DNA of 18,836 nucleotides, taken from positions 1-18,836 of the forward strand of contig JAEYRU010000088.1 of the NCBI GenBank assembly GCA_023435335.1, given 5' to 3'. The translations under genes were made by a program, and so were the position numbers. Positions 14,703 through 18,836 of the stretch are shown in pieces. The notes beneath the pieces were generated by a model that was given only the letters and a program-made list of their open reading frames with translations, searched no databases and was not told the DNA's origin. How positions within the stretch are numbered: the stretch's first letter is position 1; each line of letters starts with the position of its first letter. Source of the DNA: Pseudomonadota bacterium (GTDB taxonomy: Bacteria; Pseudomonadota; Alphaproteobacteria; Rhizobiales; Rhizobiaceae).

Positions 14703-17700
14703 CTGGCCCGTCTCTTCGTCATCCTGGGCGGCCTGATCGTCCTTGCGCTCACCGTGGCGCTGGTGGGCCCGTACTTCATCGACTGGACGAGCTACCGCGC
14801 CGAATTCGAGCGCGAGGCGGGCCGCGTGCTGGGCCGCGAGGTCACGGTGCGCGGGGAGGCGTCGGCGCGGCTGCTGCCGTTCCCATCCGTGACCTTCAGC
14901 GACGTCGAGGTGGCCGGTGCGACGCCGGGCGAGCCGGCGATGACGGTGGAGGCGTTCTCGATGGACGCCGAGCTCGCCCCGTTCCTGCGCGGCGAACTCT
15001 TGATCTTCGACATGCGACTAGTGCGGCCGCGCGCGCAGCTCTCCATCGCCGACGACGGGACGATGGACTGGGCGATCCGGCCGTCAACGCCCTTCGATCC
15101 CAGCCAAGTCACGCTGGAGAAGCTCACCGTCACCGAAGGCCGCATGACCATACGGCACGCCGCGAGCGGTCGCGTGCACGAGATGACGGAGATCAATGCC
15201 GACGTGTCGGCGCGCACGCTGGCCGGGCCGTGGCGCATCGACGGTTCGACGCGCATCGACGGCATGCTGACGCGGCTTTCGGTAGCCACCGGGGCGGCGG
15301 ACCAGGCGGGATCTATGCGGCTCAGGGTGCGGGCCGAGCCGGAGCGCTACGGCTTCGGGCTGGAGACGGACGGCGACGCGGCGATGACCGGCGGCGCGCT
15401 GAGCTACAAGGGCTCGTTCAGGCTCACCGCGCGCGACCGGGAGCGGCTGCGCGGCAGCGCCGGCGACACGTTCGTGCTGACCGAGGGACGCGCGGCGGAC
15501 GGCAAGCCAAGGCCGCCGGCCTACCGCGTCGGCGGCACGTTCGACATCGACCACCAGAGGGTGGACGTGCCGGATTTCAGGTTCGAGACCGGTCCGCTGG
15601 AGGATCCATACACGGCCGACGGCCACGCAACGATCTCGCTGGGGGAGGAGCCGCGCTTTTCGATCCTGGCCGACGGCGCACAGCTCCGGTTCGAGGATGC
15701 CACGACAGGCGGCGATACCGCGGCGATCGCACTGACGGAGCGACTTTCGGAATTCCGCAATGCGATGCTCGATTTTCCCAAGCCGCTGATACCCGGCACG
15801 GTCGAGGTCAACCTGCCGGCGATCGTGGCGGGCGACACGACGATCCGCGAGGTGCGGCTGTCAGCCGAGCCGGCGGACGGAGGCTGGGCGGTCAACTCGC
15901 TCGCGGCGACGCTGCCGGGGCGGGCGAAGCTCGAAGCCGACGGATTGCTGCGCACGACGGAGGAGGATTTCGGCTTCAGCGGCAATCTTCTGCTGGCGAT
16001 CGGCCAGCCGTCGGGCTTCGCGGCCTGGGTCTCGAAGGATGTCGACGAGGCGATCAGGCGGCTGCCCAATGCCGGCTTCTCGGCGAAGGTGGAACTCACC
16101 GACCGGCGGCAGGTGTTCGACCAACTCGAACTGATCCTCGGCGGGGCCCGCTTCACCGGCCGCATCGCCGACGAGCGCCCAGAAGGCGCGCGGCCGTCCA
16201 TGCTGGTCGAGCTCGACGGCGGGCAGCTCGACGTGGACGGGCTCGCGGCCTTCGCCTCGCTCTTCGTCAGCGAGCGGGGCGACGCGCGGCTCGGCGACCA
16301 CGATCTCGACTTCAAGGTCAAGGCGGGCCCGGTGTCGGTTGCCGGGATCACTGCCGAGAGCGTCGACACGCAGATGCGTCTGCGCGACGGGCTGCTCGAG
16401 ATCGACCGCCTGGCGGTGGGCGGCCTGGAGGGCGCCTCGGTCAGCGCCACAGGCAGCGTGCGCGGCATCGGGGCGGCGCCTTCGGGTTCGATCGACGCCT
16501 CGGTGATCGCGGACGACCTCAAGCCGCTGGCTGCGCTGCTCGCGGCGCGCTTTCCAGAGAATGCCGGCCTGGCGGCGTTGAACGCGCGAACCTCGGCCTA
16601 TCCTGACCTGCTGACCGACGCCGAACTCGACATCGTTGCGAGCGTGGCGACCACCCGGGGCGACGGACATGACGTCGCCGCCAGCGCGCAGGGCAGGGCG
16701 GGCGGCGGCGAGTTCAACCTCACCTTCTCGGCGGGCGGCGACGTTTCGCGGCCCCTGCAGGCGCCGTTCAAGCTGGATTTCGCCGCGCGCAACGACGAGC
16801 CGGCCGCGCTCTACGCGCTTTACGGTCTGCCGGCGCTGCCGTTCGGCTTCGCCGACGCGGCGCGGACGGAACTCAAGATGGAGGGAACGCTCGCGGGCGG
16901 CGCTGCGACTCGGTTCTCCTTCGAGGCGGAGGGCCTGTCGGCGCGTTTCGACGGCACCGTCGGGGACGCGGACGGAAACATCACGGCGCAGGGCGAGGCT
17001 TCGCTCGTATCGAGCGATCTCGAACCCTGGCTGATGACCGCCGGCCAGTCGCTGCCCGGCATAGGCCTCGGGCTGCCGGTGGCGCTATCGGGCCAGTTCG
17101 ACCTGCAGGCGGGGCTGCTGGTGGTTTCCGGACTGCGGGGGAAGCTCGGCGACAATCCGGTGAGCGGCGACATCAACGCGCAGATGCGGGACGGGCTGCC
17201 GCATGTGACCGGCGCGATCGAGACGGGTACCGTGGACCTAGCGCTGCCGGCCGAGGCCATATTCGGCGCCGCCGCCTTCGACACGGCAGGGGATGGCTGG
17301 CCGCAGGCACCGTTCGAACCGGCCGCGCGGCCGCCGTTCACAGCGGAACTGCAGATCGGCGCCGACCGCCTGCTGGCGGGGCCGCTTGAGGCGAGCGACG
17401 CCAAGTTCACCGGGTGGCTCGACCGCGAGGGGCTGCGCATCGCCGACCTCGCGGCAGAGTTCATGGGGGGCCGTATCTCCGGCCTGTTCGAGCTCGGAAA
17501 CAGCGGCGGCACCGGCCTGCTCTCGGCCCAGGTATCGCTGGAGGACGCGGCCCTCGAGGCGCTGATGCCGCAAGCGGGAATCACCGGCGAGGGCGGCTTC
17601 TCGGCCAGCGTTACGACCAGCGGCAAGTCGGTCGAAAGCATGGTCGCATCCCTTGCGGGTTCGGGCAGCGCCACGCTCGCGCGGCTGTCGCTTCCCGGCC

Positions 17701-18539
17701 CGCGGCCCGACGCATTGCCGCAACTCCTGGCGAAGGCGGACGAAGCCGGCCCGCAGATCGATGCCGAACGGACCGGCCGGTTCGCGCCGGCAATCGTAAG
17801 CGGGGGGCGCTTCGAAGGAGGCGGCGCCGAAGTGGCGTTGACGGTCGCCTCCGGCATCGTGCGCTCGCCGCCGATAAGGCTGGAGCGGCCGGAGGCGGTG
17901 CTGACGGTGGAGCCGCGCGCCGACCTCGCAGGGTGGATCTTCGGCGTCACCGGGACGGTCGAATACGAGGCTGGCGGCGACGCGGTGGCCGGCGCGGGTC
18001 CGTCCGTGCGGTTCTCGGTCGAAGGGCCGCCGGATGCGCTCTCCGCGAGCTACGATTTCGAGCCACTGGCGCAGTACCTGACGCAGCGGGCGCTGGAGCT
18101 CGAGCAGGCGCGTGTGGAGGCGATGCAGGCGGTGCTGCTGGAGCGCCAGCGCCTGCGCCGGGAGGTGCGCTACTATGCGGCGCTTGCCGACGAGCGGCGG
18201 CGCGTCGAGGAAGAGCGCCGGCGGGCCGAGGATGAGGCGCGGCTGCGGGCGGAAGAGGAAGCGCGCAAGGCGGCCGAGGAAGCCGCGCGGGAAGCCGAGG
18301 AAGAGGCCAGGCGCGCGGCAGAGGAGGAAGCGCGGCTTGCGGAAGAACGCAGGGCCGCCGAGGAGGCCGCCAGCCAGCCAGCGACGGAGCCGGAACAGCC
18401 TACCGACGCGGAGGGATTGCCGGGCGTCGAGAGGGCCCCGCTCGCGCTGCCTGCGCAACGCGACGACGGATCCAATCCGGCAACCATCTTTCGCCCCGAG
18501 AACCTGACGATCGAGGGCCTGCTCAGGAACCTGGAATAG
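14703..18539 (+). CDS. AsmA family protein, membrane-anchored
   Basis: A very large envelope protein (1278 residues from the start proposed here) of the AsmA family, inner-membrane-anchored periplasmic proteins linked to lipid transport and outer membrane assembly. The N-terminal helix LARLFVILGGLIVLALTVAL is followed by the family hallmark GPYFIDWTSYRAEFEREAGR and GREVTVRGEASARLLPFPSV. The middle is long, beta-rich and repetitive. Residues of about 1128-1226 form a Glu/Arg/Ala-rich coiled coil, then a short tail ending NLTIEGLLRNLE. The first ordinary start codon in frame is GTG 14754, which would remove most of the anchor. CTG 14703 has AGGAG 9 bases upstream and keeps the anchor. A single extra base near 14701 is the other explanation, since GTG 14693 reads MFR before joining this frame. 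The gene follows the FAD enzyme by 117 bases. Confidence 0.9.
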   Translation: MARLFVILGGLIVLALTVALVGPYFIDWTSYRAEFEREAGRVLGREVTVRGEASARLLPFPSVTFSDVEVAGATPGEPAMTVEAFSMDAELAPFLRGELLIFDMRLVRPRAQLSIADDGTMDWAIRPSTPFDPSQVTLEKLTVTEGRMTIRHAASGRVHEMTEINADVSARTLAGPWRIDGSTRIDGMLTRLSVATGAADQAGSMRLRVRAEPERYGFGLETDGDAAMTGGALSYKGSFRLTARDRERLRGSAGDTFVLTEGRAADGKPRPPAYRVGGTFDIDHQRVDVPDFRFETGPLEDPYTADGHATISLGEEPRFSILADGAQLRFEDATTGGDTAAIALTERLSEFRNAMLDFPKPLIPGTVEVNLPAIVAGDTTIREVRLSAEPADGGWAVNSLAATLPGRAKLEADGLLRTTEEDFGFSGNLLLAIGQPSGFAAWVSKDVDEAIRRLPNAGFSAKVELTDRRQVFDQLELILGGARFTGRIADERPEGARPSMLVELDGGQLDVDGLAAFASLFVSERGDARLGDHDLDFKVKAGPVSVAGITAESVDTQMRLRDGLLEIDRLAVGGLEGASVSATGSVRGIGAAPSGSIDASVIADDLKPLAALLAARFPENAGLAALNARTSAYPDLLTDAELDIVASVATTRGDGHDVAASAQGRAGGGEFNLTFSAGGDVSRPLQAPFKLDFAARNDEPAALYALYGLPALPFGFADAARTELKMEGTLAGGAATRFSFEAEGLSARFDGTVGDADGNITAQGEASLVSSDLEPWLMTAGQSLPGIGLGLPVALSGQFDLQAGLLVVSGLRGKLGDNPVSGDINAQMRDGLPHVTGAIETGTVDLALPAEAIFGAAAFDTAGDGWPQAPFEPAARPPFTAELQIGADRLLAGPLEASDAKFTGWLDREGLRIADLAAEFMGGRISGLFELGNSGGTGLLSAQVSLEDAALEALMPQAGITGEGGFSASVTTSGKSVESMVASLAGSGSATLARLSLPGPRPDALPQLLAKADEAGPQIDAERTGRFAPAIVSGGRFEGGGAEVALTVASGIVRSPPIRLERPEAVLTVEPRADLAGWIFGVTGTVEYEAGGDAVAGAGPSVRFSVEGPPDALSASYDFEPLAQYLTQRALELEQARVEAMQAVLLERQRLRREVRYYAALADERRRVEEERRRAEDEARLRAEEEARKAAEEAAREAEEEARRAAEEEARLAEERRAAEEAASQPATEPEQPTDAEGLPGVERAPLALPAQRDDGSNPATIFRPENLTIEGLLRNLE

Positions 18540-18543
18540 CGCT

Positions 18544-18565
18544 GGCCGCTCAGCTCGGAGCGGCC
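18544..18565. terminator. Hairpin between convergent AsmA and VOC genes
   Basis: GGCCGCTC-AGCTCG-GAGCGGCC is a perfect 8-bp GC-rich stem with a 6-base loop. It starts 4 bases after the AsmA stop and contains the stop codon of the minus-strand VOC gene. The position suits a bidirectional terminator; no T-tract is present. Confidence 0.5.
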
Positions 18566-18836
18566 GGTCGCTCTCCGAGATCGCTGAAGAACCTCAGCAG
18601 ATAACCGTCCGGATCGGCGACGACGAACTGGCGATTGCCCCGCTCGACATCACCCTGCCGGTACCAGCGCTCCTCCAGCGGGATGCGCAGGGGGAGGGCC
18701 GCTCGCCGGACGTCGGCATGGAGCGCATCGACGTCCGAGACCTCGATCTGGAGGTTCATGCCGCGCCCGAACGGCGGTTCCAGCGGGGCGGTGGTGAAGC
18801 GCCGGCCAGGCCCCGCCGCCTCCTCAAGCATGACGT
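18550..18836 (-). CDS. VOC/glyoxalase-bleomycin resistance family protein, 5' end outside window
   Basis: The last 95 or so codons of a vicinal-oxygen-chelate fold protein. The visible part reads MLEEA, then NLQIEVSDVDALHADVR (a beta strand and helix of the second betaalphabetabetabeta module) and RQFVVADPDGYLLRFFSDLG, the usual family ending with its metal-ligand strand. An internal ATG is present at 18831, but the frame is open beyond it to the window edge and VOC proteins are normally 120-140 residues, so the gene starts outside. The family covers glyoxalases, dioxygenases and antibiotic-binding proteins; which one cannot be decided. Confidence 0.82.
   Translation of the reverse strand, partial: VMLEEAAGPGRRFTTAPLEPPFGRGMNLQIEVSDVDALHADVRRAALPLRIPLEERWYRQGDVERGNRQFVVADPDGYLLRFFSDLGERPAAPS

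Noticed and set aside
14633..16606. A 657-residue frame overlapping the AsmA gene on the same strand
   Set aside because: Arg/Gly/Ala-rich out-of-frame reading of the AsmA gene. Only its start codon region (GTG 14693) is of interest, for the start problem described in the findings.

Overview
The window looks like a chromosomal segment of an alphaproteobacterium of the order Hyphomicrobiales (Rhizobiales), most likely near Phyllobacteriaceae/Mesorhizobium. The basis is high GC with strongly GC-biased third positions, HWE/HisKA_2-type histidine kinases, a LOV photoreceptor kinase with a stand-alone receiver, an exact EcfG-type (GGAAC-N17-CGTT) promoter, clustered GANTC sites, and short GC-rich palindromic repeats scattered between and inside genes. 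The assignment rests on family and motif recognition only. No rRNA, tRNA, CRISPR array or transposase was seen.

Layout. 1-536: a partial, minus-strand, arginine- and proline-rich hypothetical gene that carries a palindromic repeat in frame. 740-2146: a LysR regulator divergent from a small cupin gene, with a candidate LysR box between them. 2150-2835: a repeat-rich accessory patch in which a DUF559 (Vsr-like endonuclease fold) gene is framed by two inverted copies of a structured ~105-112 bp repeat. 2895-4319: a lower-GC exported trypsin-like protease with a peptidoglycan-binding-like N-terminus. 4414-7107: UvrD/PcrA helicase with an extra ~58 residues, apparently from another palindromic repeat, between motifs II and III. 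7162-8661: a PAS-GAF HWE kinase preceded by an EcfG-type promoter.

8910-10346: a Tat-type dienelactone hydrolase followed by a YjlB-like cupin, probably co-transcribed. 10353-11950: a LOV-domain histidine kinase with a single-domain response regulator directly downstream, a LovK/LovR-like arrangement. 12126-12329: a small uncharacterised protein with three GANTC (CcrM) sites just upstream. 12522-14585: a hot-dog thioesterase divergent from a D-lactate dehydrogenase/glycolate oxidase-type FAD enzyme. 14703-18539: a large AsmA-family protein whose membrane anchor is encoded upstream of the first ordinary start codon, implying a CTG start or a 1-nt frameshift. 18550-18836: the 3' part of a VOC/glyoxalase gene running off the window.

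How things fit together. The two kinases suggest input to the alphaproteobacterial general stress response: one sits behind an EcfG-type promoter, and the other has the domain plan of the LovK/LovR light-sensing pair. The metabolic genes are ordinary. The most unusual content is the palindromic repeats: two families occur inside protein-coding genes in frame, and a third frames the DUF559 gene as an inverted pair whose two copies differ in sequence but keep their base pairing.
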